A stretch of DNA of 28,484 nt from DASZGI01 sp035938995. Its GTDB lineage: Bacteria; Actinomycetota; Actinomycetes; Streptomycetales; Catenulisporaceae. The notes below the pieces were generated by a model, which did not search any database, was not told where the DNA came from, and saw only the letters and a program-made list of their open reading frames with translations. The stretch lies in contig NZ_DASZGI010000015.1 in the NCBI RefSeq assembly GCF_035938995.1, positions 1 to 28,484 on the forward strand, in the 5' to 3' direction. The position numbers and the translations under genes were made by a program. Of the stretch, positions 7,093-14,661 are shown piece after piece; within the stretch, counting starts at the first letter, position 1; each line of letters opens with the position of its first letter.

Positions 7093-7530
7093 ATGCCCAT
7101 GATCGATGTGTATGCCGCCGCGGGAACGTTCGCCGATACCAAGCAGTTGGCGCGGGATCTGGCCGCCACGCTGATGGCCATCGAGCAGGTGCCCGACATC
7201 CCGCTGTTCCGCCAGAACACCGCCGCCTTCATCCACGATCTGCCCGCGGACTGTCTGTCCAACGTGGACGGCGACAGCACCCACGTGCGGGTTCAGGTCC
7301 TCACCAACGCCGCGGCCCTCGACCGGGATAAGCAGCTCGCGGTGGTGCGGCAGCTGACCGACCTGGTTGCCCGCGCGGCTGGCAACCCCTCGTTGGCGGA
7401 GCGGACCTGGGTGCTGCTGACCGAAGCCCCCGACGGGGGATGGGGCATCGCCGGACACGCGAACACCAATGACGAGCTCGTCGCCGCGGCCCGCGCCCAA
7501 CTCGCGCAGATCGTGCGCAACAACCCATAA
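7093..7530 (+). CDS. Tautomerase-superfamily protein (145 aa)
   Basis: The sequence begins MPMIDVY, so after removal of Met the chain has the N-terminal proline that is the catalytic base of the 4-oxalocrotonate tautomerase superfamily. At about 145 residues it has the length of the fused cis-CaaD/MSAD-like members rather than the 60-residue 4-OT. The second half carries the family-like ERTWVLLTEAPDGGWGIAG segment. Such enzymes interconvert keto/enol forms or hydrate activated acids; the exact reaction cannot be assigned. A ribosome site AAGGAG sits 7 bases before ATG. The stop is followed after 11 bases by the MBL gene, so the two form an operon. The 6969-6994 inverted repeat lies about 100 bases upstream. 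Confidence 0.82.
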   Translation: MPMIDVYAAAGTFADTKQLARDLAATLMAIEQVPDIPLFRQNTAAFIHDLPADCLSNVDGDSTHVRVQVLTNAAALDRDKQLAVVRQLTDLVARAAGNPSLAERTWVLLTEAPDGGWGIAGHANTNDELVAAARAQLAQIVRNNP

Positions 7531-7541
7531 GGATTCTCGCC

Positions 7542-8402
7542 ATGACCGCCGAAGCAGGACTGAGCGTCGAGGTTCACGTGGCGCCCATGCGCCCGTTCGT
7601 CAGCGCCGAACCGCCGACTCCGGGCGTCGAGTCGATGTGGTCGCCGATGAGCAGCACGCTGATCGCTGGGGAGCGGGACGCAGTGCTCGTCGACACGCTC
7701 ATCACGTTCGACCAGGTGGACGCGCTGGCCGATTGGGTCGAAAGCCGCGGCAAGCGCGTGACCGCGATCCTGATCACCCACGGCCACTCCGACCACTGGA
7801 TCGGATTGGCCCGGCTGCTCGAGCGTTTCCCGGACGCTCGCGGACTGGCGACCGGCGAGGTGCTGGAGCACGCCCGCTTCGAGGCGACGGACCAGGGCAC
7901 GCAGAGGTACTGGCGCAGCATCTTCCCCGGCGAGATCCCCGACGTCCCGGTGCTTCCCGGCCTGCTCAAGGAGGACGAGCTCGAGCTCGACGGCCACGAG
8001 CTGCGGATCATCGACATCGGCCAGGGCGACACCGAGCACTCGTCGATCGTGTATGTCCCGTCGATCGGCGCGGTCGCGGCCGGCGACGTGGTCTACAACC
8101 AGGTGCACATGATGACCGCCTATACCGACGCCGTCTCCCGCGAGGCGTGGCTCGCCAGCCTGGACGCCGTCGAAGCGCTCAACCCCACCACCGTCGTCTC
8201 CGGGCACAAGCGAGTCGGCGCGCCCGACATCCCCGACACCATCGAGCAGAGCAGGCAGTACCTGCGCGACTTCACCCGGATCGTCGAAGAGCAGGAGACG
8301 GCCGAAGAGATCTTCGCCGCGATGCTGAAGCTGCACGGGGACCGCGACAATCCGTGGGTGCTCTGGTTCGGAGCCAGGAAGGCGGTCGCCAAGCGCGGCT
8401 GA
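7542..8402 (+). CDS. MBL-fold metallohydrolase, variant metal site (286 aa)
   Basis: The motif THGHSDHW is at residues 79-86 and the bridging aspartate is in VAAGDV (D182). The position equivalent to the third-site histidine (H158 of the 1559-2464 paralogue) is glutamine here (IDIGQGDTEHSS, Q161), although a histidine follows at 166. The metal site may therefore be rebuilt or lack one ligand; some members of this family are known to me with GQ in this place, so it is a subgroup trait rather than certain damage. AAGGA lies 10 bases before ATG. It is co-transcribed with the tautomerase; together they may process one metabolite, for example ring or lactone opening plus isomerisation, which is inference. 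No signal peptide. The end is convergent with the next gene, 40 bases apart. Confidence 0.88.
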   Translation: MTAEAGLSVEVHVAPMRPFVSAEPPTPGVESMWSPMSSTLIAGERDAVLVDTLITFDQVDALADWVESRGKRVTAILITHGHSDHWIGLARLLERFPDARGLATGEVLEHARFEATDQGTQRYWRSIFPGEIPDVPVLPGLLKEDELELDGHELRIIDIGQGDTEHSSIVYVPSIGAVAAGDVVYNQVHMMTAYTDAVSREAWLASLDAVEALNPTTVVSGHKRVGAPDIPDTIEQSRQYLRDFTRIVEEQETAEEIFAAMLKLHGDRDNPWVLWFGARKAVAKRG

Positions 8403-8442
8403 CGACCGAACTGCGATCGCCAGCGGGAGGGGTCGACCTCGT

Positions 8443-9528
8443 CTACGACTGATTCGAAGGCGGTCGGGTGGACTGGGTGCGCTGGGCGGCGAGGTGGTAT
8501 GCCGCGGAGTGCAGATCGAGTTCGTAGAGCGCCATGCAGAGTTCGTTGCGGTCGGCGCGCTCGGCACACTGCGTCAAGATCGCGTCGAGCTGGTCGTACG
8601 TCTCCGCGCTGCACAGTGCGTGGCAGAGCCGCGCGAGGCTCTTCGCTGGCAGCATTCGTACTAGCTCTGCCAACGGCCGGGTTCGCCGGTACTGTCGGCC
8701 GACGTCCTCAAGCATCTGGATCACGGCGACGGCGTCCTGCCGATCTGCGATCGCCATCGCGTTCACCGCCGCGGCTTCGGGCCAGAACCGCGCGAGCGTG
8801 ACGAATGCGGAAGCTGTTTCGAAGGGTCCGGCACGCATCGCGTAGGAGTCGATCGCGAAGTGCGCATCGGACATCAGGCCACGCTGGGCCAGTCCTTGCG
8901 CGATTGCGACGGACTTCTCGGGCGAGGCCTGGCATAGAACGTCGAGGAGCATGCGCGCTTCATCAGGCCGCTGCTGGTGGCGCAGCTGGGCGATTGTCGA
9001 GACGAACTCGTCCGCCGGGTGGCGCAGCAGTACGTCCAGCATGGCGTTCGTGCTTTGCGATGGTTCGGGATTGCGCGGCTTGCGGTCGAGTCCCGGTGCG
9101 CGTGTACCGGAAACGGACTGCGCGGCTGCGTCGCGTTCGCCGTTGTGGGGCGCCACGACGCTGATCACAGTGCCGAGGTCAAGCTGTTCGAGTGCGCCGA
9201 ATAGATACTGCGCGTCGTCGTCGGCGCCTGCGTCGCTGAGGGCTTGGGCGACCTGACTGCACAAGGCTGGGCCGCCTTTGCGTGCGAGTTCGAGCAGCAG
9301 GCGGGCGTCGTCGATGCGGGCCGCCGCGCGCAGAAGGGCGAGGAGGCCGACGGCTGCTGCCGGGTCGGCGGTGAGGTTCTCGCGCAGGAACGCGACGGCC
9401 TCGTCCGGTTGACCTCGGCGGCGTAGCGTGTCCATGCGCGAGATCGTCACACCCGGCGGCCGCACGCTCGCGGTCATGCGCTGCGCCTGCTGCGAGAGCC
9501 CTGGTCGGTGCTGCTGTGTGCGCTTCAC
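8443..9528 (-). CDS. Unrecognised protein, probable alpha-helical repeats (361 aa)
   Basis: I do not recognise a defined domain. The sequence has repeating helix-pair units of about 34-38 residues of the type GQPDEAVAFLRE, ARIDDARLLLELARKGG, ADDDAQYLFGALEQLD, QRPDEARMLLDVLCQASPE, resembling the degenerate helical repeats found in Streptomyces proteins, some of them fused to Ser/Thr kinases. It is likely a cytoplasmic scaffold or protein-binding solenoid. There is a polar Ser/Pro-rich break near residues 135-160. GTG 9528 is preceded by GGGGAGGGCACTC, a good ribosome site at correct distance. A promoter is visible at 9625-9653. It is monocistronic: convergent with the MBL gene and isolated from the GH79-like gene by a 25-bp hairpin. 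Confidence 0.75.
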   Translation of the reverse strand: MKRTQQHRPGLSQQAQRMTASVRPPGVTISRMDTLRRRGQPDEAVAFLRENLTADPAAAVGLLALLRAAARIDDARLLLELARKGGPALCSQVAQALSDAGADDDAQYLFGALEQLDLGTVISVVAPHNGERDAAAQSVSGTRAPGLDRKPRNPEPSQSTNAMLDVLLRHPADEFVSTIAQLRHQQRPDEARMLLDVLCQASPEKSVAIAQGLAQRGLMSDAHFAIDSYAMRAGPFETASAFVTLARFWPEAAAVNAMAIADRQDAVAVIQMLEDVGRQYRRTRPLAELVRMLPAKSLARLCHALCSAETYDQLDAILTQCAERADRNELCMALYELDLHSAAYHLAAQRTQSTRPPSNQS

Positions 9529-9624
9529 GAGTGCCCTCCCCGGGCAGCGCGAGCGGCACGTGATGCAGTGCGCCCGGACGTGGCGTCATGTGGTCATGTC
9601 GCCGATTAATTGTTGCCTTCGCCT

Positions 9625-9653
9625 TGTTTATATCTGTTTCTGTTGTGAGTCAA
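9625..9653 (-). promoter_or_regulatory. Probable sigma-70-type promoter of the helical-repeat gene
   Basis: On the minus strand TTGACT (9653-9648), a 17-bp spacer and TAAACA (9630-9625) form a good vegetative promoter within unusually AT-rich DNA (9600-9720). It is about 97 bases upstream of the GTG start. Confidence 0.55.
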
Positions 9654-9744
9654 GCTCGTCATGCGGGCGCATTGTGGCGTTTGACGGTCAAGAGCAATAC
9701 CGACCTGACCCTCGAAGACACCGAACGTGCGACAGCACGCGGGT

Positions 9745-9803
9745 GATTCGCAGTCCACGGTCCCCGCCCCCGTATGCCGGGCGGGGACCGTGGGCTGCGA
9801 ATC
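9745..9803 (-). terminator. 25-bp stem hairpin, terminator of the GH79-like gene
   Basis: Arms 9745-9769 and 9779-9803 are complementary at 24 of 25 positions around a 9-base loop. The element starts 21 bases past the GH79 stop. No T-tract follows. The odd position is a G-U pair in a rightward transcript and an A-C mismatch in the leftward one. Confidence 0.72.
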
Positions 9804-9823
9804 AAACTGCGAAGGTTACGAGG

Positions 9824-11740
9824 CTACCGCTCGCTCCAGTTCTCACTCGGGCTGCCGTTGCAGGTGTAGATGTCCGCGACGGCGCCGTTAGTCGTCGCAG
9901 CGCCGGTGACGCTCAGGCACTTGCCTGACTGCGCGCCGACGATCGTGCCGCCGTTGTTGACCGTCCAATGCTGGTTCGCCGCCCCGGTGCACGTCGAGAT
10001 GTCCACCTGCGCGCGATCCGCTGTCGAGGCGCTGGCCACCTCCAGGCACTTGCCGGACGGGCTGCCGACAATCGTGCCGTCCGCGTTCGCCGTCCAGTTC
10101 TCGCTCGCGCTGCCGTCGCAGGTGTTGATGTCGGCGAGCGCGCCGTTCGCGGTCGAGGCGCCGGTGACGCTCAGGCACTTGCCGGACAGGCCGCCGACGA
10201 AGGTGGTGGTCGTGCCGCCGCTCGCCTGGCCGAGCGTGATCACGGCCGCGCTGCCCGCGTTGACCGTGACGGTCAGGGTGCTGCCGTTCACCGCGACCGG
10301 CGTCGTGGTCGGCGCGGCGAGCGAGCCGTTCGACTGCACGCTCTGGCCGCCGAGCGTGATGCCGGTCTTCGCGGTCAGGCCGCCGGGCGCGGTCAGGTCG
10401 AACCGGCTGCCGGAGGTGAAGTTCGCGCCGAGGCTCAGCTGCAGCGTCGTCGGGCCGTTGCTGGCCGGGTCGGTGACGTTGTCCAGCACGACCGTCATCG
10501 TGCCGCCCGCGTGCTGGACCGCGTAAGCGCGCACGGTCTGCCAGATCGGGTTCGTCACGTTCAGGAAGTTGCCGGTGCCAAGCGCGTGCACGGTCGCCAG
10601 GCCGTAGTACTCCGGCTGCGCGGCGAGGATCCCGGCGCTCGCGTCGGCGGCGGTCGGCGCGCACAGCGGCGTGTAGAACATGAACAGCGGCTTGCCGGTG
10701 TCGCACTGCAGGATGGTGCCGTGCATGTAGTCGCCGGACACGCCCTGGCGGGCCAGGGCGAGCTGGTCGTCGACCGACCAGAGCGCCGAGGCGAACACGT
10801 CGCTGACGTTCGGCATGCCTTCGCAGACCACGGAGTTTCCCTCGTCCATCGCCGCCGGGACGCCCAACTTCGCAGCCTGGCTCACGAGGGCGTTCGCGAA
10901 CGTGGTCTCGCCGTTGCGTACCGTGGTGCCGAGCAGCTGCGCGATCGTCGGGTTGTCGCTCGCGCTGCAGTCGCTCAGCGGGTAGTAGTGGTTGGTCAGC
11001 TCGACGATGTCAGGGCGCGCAAGTCCCTGCTGCGCGGACACGAACGCGCTCTGGAACGAGCCGGTCGGCGAGGTGGCCGCGTCCGTGCCCTCGATCGGGA
11101 TTCCGGGCGCCGCGTTGGTGATCGCCGAGACGTACGCCTGGAAGTCGGTGAAGAACTGCGCCGTGTTGTTCGAGTACTGCGAGTAGAGGTCGGGCTCGTT
11201 GCCGATCTCGATCGCTTGGAGCGAGGAGCCGAGCGCGGAGGCCGCGTGCGCCGCCTCGTCGGCCGCCCGGGCCGGGTCGTAGTGCTTCAGGTTGACGCCG
11301 AGGATCACCTTCCAGCCGCTGGCCTTGGCCAGGGTGTTCAGCGCGGTCAGGTCGGCCGGGGTGATGGTGGCGATCGACCAGGGCGGCGCGGTCTCGCCGC
11401 TGGAGGTCCAGAAGGTCTCGTCGACCGTGTTGCCGCCGATCCGCATGACCGAGGTCCCCAGGGTCTTGAGATACGAGGCCAGGTTCCCGGAGGTGAAGGC
11501 GGGCAGCGCGAGGTCGGACGCCTCGTAGGACAGGCCGATCGAGCCCGGTGTCAGCGAGGTGCCGGTGGTCGTCTGCGCGATGGTCACCACCGGCGGCGTC
11601 GCGGCCGATGCCGCGGATCCGACCACGGCGGGCACGGCGACGGTCGCGGTCACGACGGCCACCGCCGCCGCGAGCAGCCCGGCGCCGGCGCGGGGCCGGC
11701 GGCGGTCGTCTGCCGGGTTGCGGCGTTGCGAAAAGTGCAT
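9824..11740 (-). CDS. Secreted GH79-like glycoside hydrolase with C-terminal ricin-type lectin (638 aa)
   Basis: A long signal peptide (arginine-rich 6-17, hydrophobic 20-44, ASAAT cleavage near 47) precedes a TIM-barrel. Likely acid/base E182 lies in AIEIGNEPDLY, nucleophile E300 in AAMDEGNS, and the substrate-binding IGGNTVDE at 101-108. A beta-sandwich (about 395-505) matches the GH79 C-terminal domain. Residues 514-638 form a CBM13/ricin-B lectin with three similar repeats, each starting GKCL and ending near NW or QHW (549, 592, 635). GH79 members are beta-glucuronidases/heparanase-like enzymes acting on uronic-acid glycans; the exact substrate is inferred. Start ATG 11740 follows AAGGGGTGG. 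It is flanked by an upstream palindrome (11848-11863) and a strong terminator. The neighbouring GH130-like gene is on the same strand but a separate unit. Confidence 0.87.
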   Translation of the reverse strand: MHFSQRRNPADDRRRPRAGAGLLAAAVAVVTATVAVPAVVGSAASAATPPVVTIAQTTTGTSLTPGSIGLSYEASDLALPAFTSGNLASYLKTLGTSVMRIGGNTVDETFWTSSGETAPPWSIATITPADLTALNTLAKASGWKVILGVNLKHYDPARAADEAAHAASALGSSLQAIEIGNEPDLYSQYSNNTAQFFTDFQAYVSAITNAAPGIPIEGTDAATSPTGSFQSAFVSAQQGLARPDIVELTNHYYPLSDCSASDNPTIAQLLGTTVRNGETTFANALVSQAAKLGVPAAMDEGNSVVCEGMPNVSDVFASALWSVDDQLALARQGVSGDYMHGTILQCDTGKPLFMFYTPLCAPTAADASAGILAAQPEYYGLATVHALGTGNFLNVTNPIWQTVRAYAVQHAGGTMTVVLDNVTDPASNGPTTLQLSLGANFTSGSRFDLTAPGGLTAKTGITLGGQSVQSNGSLAAPTTTPVAVNGSTLTVTVNAGSAAVITLGQASGGTTTTFVGGLSGKCLSVTGASTANGALADINTCDGSASENWTANADGTIVGSPSGKCLEVASASTADRAQVDISTCTGAANQHWTVNNGGTIVGAQSGKCLSVTGAATTNGAVADIYTCNGSPSENWSER

Positions 11741-11847
11741 TGCGAACCACCCCTTGTTCGGACCGGATGTCTTCGACCCCTGACGGAGGCGGCCCCGCTG
11801 TGTGGATCGCCGACACGCAGTGGCCGACTTCGACTCCAGGCCTCGTC

Positions 11848-11863
11848 GTTCACAAGTGTGAAC
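11848..11863. promoter_or_regulatory. Palindrome GTTCACA-AG-TGTGAAC, candidate sugar-responsive operator
   Basis: Two perfect 7-bp arms around AG lie about 108 bases upstream of the GH79 start. The TGTGAAC half resembles LacI- or GntR-type operator halves. A lone TGTGAAC also occurs at 14246-14252 beside the GH130 promoter, which might indicate a shared regulator; that is weak evidence. Confidence 0.5.
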
Positions 11864-12133
11864 TCTGATTAGATGCCTGAAAGTCGTGCGACACGATAAG
11901 CGGCGCCTGCCGGGCCGTCAACGTTTTCGGGCCGTCGGCGTCTGCTTATCCGTACGAGCCGTGCGGGGGATATTCAACCGAGACGAGATCCTGAGGACGG
12001 ACGTCTGTGCCGTCGAGGTCGTCGCCAAGGATCAAAGCCGGTCAGGCGGTCGACGCAGTGATCGCCACGTGGATCGCTACCTGCCCCAGCGGGCGCGCCG
12101 TTGGGCTGATCACCATCGCCGAGGCGGACGCCA

Positions 12134-12172
12134 ATGGCCCGGCGGGGTGTCGCTGCACACCCGCCGGGCCAT
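12134..12172 (-). terminator. Hairpin terminator of the GH130-like gene
   Basis: ATGGCCCGGCGGG (12134-12146) pairs perfectly with CCCGCCGGGCCAT (12160-12172). TGT/ACA extends the stem after a one-base bulge, with a 6-base loop. It lies past the lectin relic and 170 bases past the present stop of the GH130-like gene, which fits a formerly longer gene. Confidence 0.62.
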
Positions 12173-12214
12173 AGCTCCTCTAGTCGTGGACTGCCTCACA
12201 GGCGGCGCGTGCGG

Positions 12215-12268
12215 TTACCGAGTCGTCCAGTATTCGCTGGTGCTGCCGTTGCAGGTGTAGGTGTCTTC
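12215..12268 (-). pseudogene. Relic of a ricin-type lectin C-terminus downstream of the GH130-like gene
   Basis: In the same reading frame as the GH130-like gene, after its stop, the minus strand reads EDTYTCNGSTSEYWTTR and then TAA (12215-12217). This matches the last lectin repeat of the GH79-like protein (DIYTCNGSPSENWSER, then stop). Nineteen bases are identical (12242-12260 and 9851-9869). No start or ribosome site exists, and two in-frame stops separate it from the upstream domain. I infer that the GH130-like protein, or a neighbour, once carried a lectin tail that was mostly deleted. Confidence 0.6.
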
Positions 12269-12343
12269 CTTGGTTCCGGGGTGGTGGAGCTGACGGAGAC
12301 GCTTGGCAGATCACGGACCCGCGGTGCGTGCGGTCCGCTGGCC

Positions 12344-14089
12344 TCAGCCGGTGAGGCTGATGTCGTCGACGTAGCCGCGGTAGCTGCCGCTGCCGCCGGG
12401 TTGGTCGTAGCCGAGGTCGATGCGCACCGGGGTTTTGCCGCCGGCGACAGCGCCGATCTTGGCGGTGACCAGGTTCCACTGGTTCAGCGCGAGGTGGCCG
12501 CATTGGCCGGCCGGGTGCAGCCGGTTGCCGTTCTGGTCGACCGCGCCGAGGTTGCGCAGGGCGCTGCCGTCACTGAAGATCATGTCCAGCGCCACGCAGC
12601 TGCTGTTGTTCGAGTTCTGCGGATAGATCCAGTACGACAGGGTCGTGTTGGCGTCGATGGTCGGTGGATGGGCGGAGGTGTCGAAGACCTGCGTGTAGGC
12701 GTAGTCGGTGGCACCGCCCAGAGCATTGCCGGAGTACATCAGCGCCGTGCTTCCGGAGTGGGTGGTTTCCATGCGCGTCCCGGTCTCCGGACCGGTGAGG
12801 CCGTAGCCTGGGTAGCCGTCGACGTTGCTGATCCCGCCGCTCTGGCCGCCGCCGTTGTCCACTTCGTCGACCCAGTCCGGCAGACGCTGGCCGGTCTCGA
12901 AGCTGGTGGAGCTGAACGGCGCCTGGCTGCCGGAGCGCAGCGGCGCGGTCGCCAGGGCGATCACCGTGTCGGCGGCGCCGTAGTACATGTACCACTGGCC
13001 GTTGTGGAACAGGATCGAGTTCATGAACTCGGTGTTCGGGGTACGGCCGTTGATCTCGTACGGCATGGCGGGGCTCAAGGCCGTGTCGGTGAGCTGGCCG
13101 AGTTGCTGGGTCAGGTTGCTGCTGGAGAACTCGACCTCGCTGATGGCGTAGTACCAGCGGCCGTGGGCCATCAGCGTGCCGGCCACGAACATCAGGACAT
13201 TGTTGTTGACCGGGCCGTTCTGGACGGTCTGGTAGTTGGTGACCGTTATGCAGATCTCCCACGGGCTGTAGTCAGCGGGGAAGTGCATGTCGAACGCGGT
13301 GTTGTTGGTCCAGGTCTTCATGTCGGTGGAGTAGGCGACGAAGCGGCCCTTGGCGGGGTCGGCGTCGCCGTAGTACATCACGTACCGCGGACCGTACTGG
13401 GTGTTCATCAGCACGGGGGTGTCGTTGCCGTCGGTCACGACCGCGGGGTCGTAGTTGGTGTGCACGATCGGTACCGCGGTGGTCCAGTGGACCAGGTCGG
13501 TGGAGGTGGTCTCCATGATGGTCTGCGGTGGGCTGACGGACCAGTTGTAGCCCTCGATGAAGGCGTAGTAGGTGCCGTTCATCTCGTAGAGCCGCGGGTC
13601 GAACACGCCGCCGGATTCCTCGGGCAGCACGTTGCCGGTGAGCACGGGGTTGTTGGGGTTGTGTGTGAAGTTCAGCCCGTCGGTGCTGGTGGCGAGCCCG
13701 ATCGCGTCCGGGCCGCCACCGTCGGCGCGGTAGAGCATGTCGAACTGGCCGTTGCGGTAGACCACGCCGGGGTTGAGCACGTGCTGGGAGTCCCAGGCGC
13801 CGGCCTCCGGGGTCAGCACCGGGTTCGGGTTGGGCTGCGGCTGCCGGGTGAACGGGCCGATCGCCCAGTCCGGCAGGTTGGAGGCGGTGTAGTCGGCGTG
13901 CGCGGCCCCGCCGGCCGCGAACAGCGAGGCGGTCAGCAGACCGGCGATGGTCAGGGCCCGTACCCATACGGTGCGGGTCGGCCGGTGCGAACGGGTCGGA
14001 CGTACGGCGCTCACGTGTGCGGTGAGGTGCGAGATGACGACTGAGAACTGGGCGCGGTCTCTTCCTGTTCTTTCGCGTATTCGGCGCAT
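12344..14089 (-). CDS. Secreted GH130-like beta-propeller protein with C-terminal beta-sandwich (581 aa)
   Basis: The start ATG 14089 follows GAGGAGCATTCTC. The N-terminus has an unusually long polar, basic region (1-45), then a hydrophobic core (46-58) and AAHA-D cleavage near 66, so export is likely. Residues 75-385 form a five-bladed propeller with GH130-type landmarks: NPGVVYRNGQFDMLYRA (107-122), GLATSTDGLNF, FDPRLYE with D164 as probable catalytic acid, and MYYGAADTVIALATAPL (368-384). GH130 enzymes phosphorolyse or hydrolyse beta-mannosides, mostly cytoplasmic; a secreted form suggests a hydrolase. Residues 395-581 look like a carbohydrate-binding sandwich ending GYVDDISLTG. A lectin relic follows in frame. 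A promoter with an operator-like palindrome lies upstream. GH43/GH32-like is the alternative family. Confidence 0.84.
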   Translation of the reverse strand: MRRIRERTGRDRAQFSVVISHLTAHVSAVRPTRSHRPTRTVWVRALTIAGLLTASLFAAGGAAHADYTASNLPDWAIGPFTRQPQPNPNPVLTPEAGAWDSQHVLNPGVVYRNGQFDMLYRADGGGPDAIGLATSTDGLNFTHNPNNPVLTGNVLPEESGGVFDPRLYEMNGTYYAFIEGYNWSVSPPQTIMETTSTDLVHWTTAVPIVHTNYDPAVVTDGNDTPVLMNTQYGPRYVMYYGDADPAKGRFVAYSTDMKTWTNNTAFDMHFPADYSPWEICITVTNYQTVQNGPVNNNVLMFVAGTLMAHGRWYYAISEVEFSSSNLTQQLGQLTDTALSPAMPYEINGRTPNTEFMNSILFHNGQWYMYYGAADTVIALATAPLRSGSQAPFSSTSFETGQRLPDWVDEVDNGGGQSGGISNVDGYPGYGLTGPETGTRMETTHSGSTALMYSGNALGGATDYAYTQVFDTSAHPPTIDANTTLSYWIYPQNSNNSSCVALDMIFSDGSALRNLGAVDQNGNRLHPAGQCGHLALNQWNLVTAKIGAVAGGKTPVRIDLGYDQPGGSGSYRGYVDDISLTG

Positions 14090-14220
14090 GAGAATGCTCC
14101 TCAGGTGTGGAGCGGCGGCGTGGGCAGGCCGCCGCGGCACCTCCGGTCCCCGCACGACAGAGAGCCCAACTCGCGCAAGCGGATTGCCGCCGGCGTTGGG
14201 CACTGGATCCGACCAGAGGG

Positions 14221-14238
14221 TCTGACATCGTTGTCAGA
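14221..14238. promoter_or_regulatory. Palindrome TCTGACA-N4-TGTCAGA, candidate operator of the GH130-like gene
   Basis: Two perfect 7-bp arms flank TCGT. The site lies just downstream of the predicted transcription start (about 14248 on the minus strand), the place where a repressor would block elongation or initiation. A LacI/ROK-type sugar repressor would be typical, but none is encoded nearby. Confidence 0.52.
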
Positions 14239-14254
14239 GCCGTGCTGTGAACAG

Positions 14255-14283
14255 AAGGTTCCACCGCTTTGGCGCTCTGTCAA
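14255..14283 (-). promoter_or_regulatory. Probable promoter of the GH130-like gene
   Basis: On the minus strand TTGACA (14283-14278) is followed after 17 bp by AACCTT (14260-14255). The -35 is consensus and the -10 weak. The leader to ATG 14089 would be about 155 bases and contains the palindrome 14221-14238. Confidence 0.45.
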
Positions 14284-14495
14284 GCGTAAAGAGCCGACCT
14301 TTGTGGGAGTGTCGTGTGACTTTTACGCATCACCGATCACTACTGTGACCGCGAGCTGCTTCCTGTACTGTGCTTTCTGCCTATTCATGGCTGGTCGGGG
14401 CTGTGAGGGCCGGATGCCGTCGGGCGCGCGGCGCGCACTCGCAGATCAATTCGTCCGATCTATGGCACGCCTGGTGGGGCCGCGTCGTGCTGCGG

Positions 14496-14661
14496 TCACA
14501 GCTGGCCGAGATCGTCGTCGAGGTCGGCGCGCTCCTGCTCGGTCAGCTTGCTCGTCGGTGGCCCCTGATAACGCTTGCGTGCGCTGGCGAACCCACAGGG
14601 CGGCGATCAGCAGCAGCGCGGCGAAGGCGAGCGGCTCATAGAGGAACTCGCGCGACGGCAC
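14496..14661 (-). pseudogene. Small single-span membrane protein split by one frameshift
   Basis: From GTG 14661 the frame reads a short polar start and one transmembrane helix (PLAFAALLLIAALWV), then RQRTQ. Third-position G/C is high to this point and collapses after it. In the next frame the high G/C3 signal resumes: KRYQGPPTSKLTEQERADLDDDLGQL, ending at TGA 14496-14498. The combined length of 166 bases is one more than a multiple of three, so one extra base near 14585 would explain it. The composite, about 54 residues, has one helix and an acidic cytoplasmic tail, a common form of small actinobacterial membrane protein. No ribosome site is visible at the GTG. It is either a real lesion or a sequencing error. 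Confidence 0.5.

Larger units (their letters stand above)
11741..12214. other. Intergenic region between the two glycosidase genes
   Basis: This stretch holds the palindrome at 11848-11863 and the terminator hairpin at 12134-12172. Open frames on the plus strand here continue across the antisense of the glycosidase genes and are arginine-rich shadows. I see no gene in 11870-12130. The GH79 promoter should lie between 11770 and 11900 on the minus strand, but no clear -35/-10 pair stands out. Confidence 0.5.
14090..14495. other. Intergenic region upstream of the GH130-like gene
   Basis: It contains the operator-like palindrome 14221-14238 and the promoter 14255-14283 of the GH130-like gene. 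Beyond 14290 the DNA is relatively AT-rich up to about 14400 (several TGTGAC and CTGT stretches), and I see no gene or clear second promoter in 14290-14495. Confidence 0.5.

Noticed and set aside
9968..11872. A 634-codon open frame on the plus strand opposite the GH79-like gene
   Set aside because: It is the antisense shadow of a strongly coding high-GC gene; its product is Arg/Gly/Val-rich with no motif, while the minus strand shows signal peptide, catalytic and lectin motifs.
12134..14044. A 636-codon plus-strand open frame opposite the GH130-like gene
   Set aside because: Same antisense effect: repetitive Val/Gly/Arg/His composition, starts within a terminator hairpin, no ribosome site.
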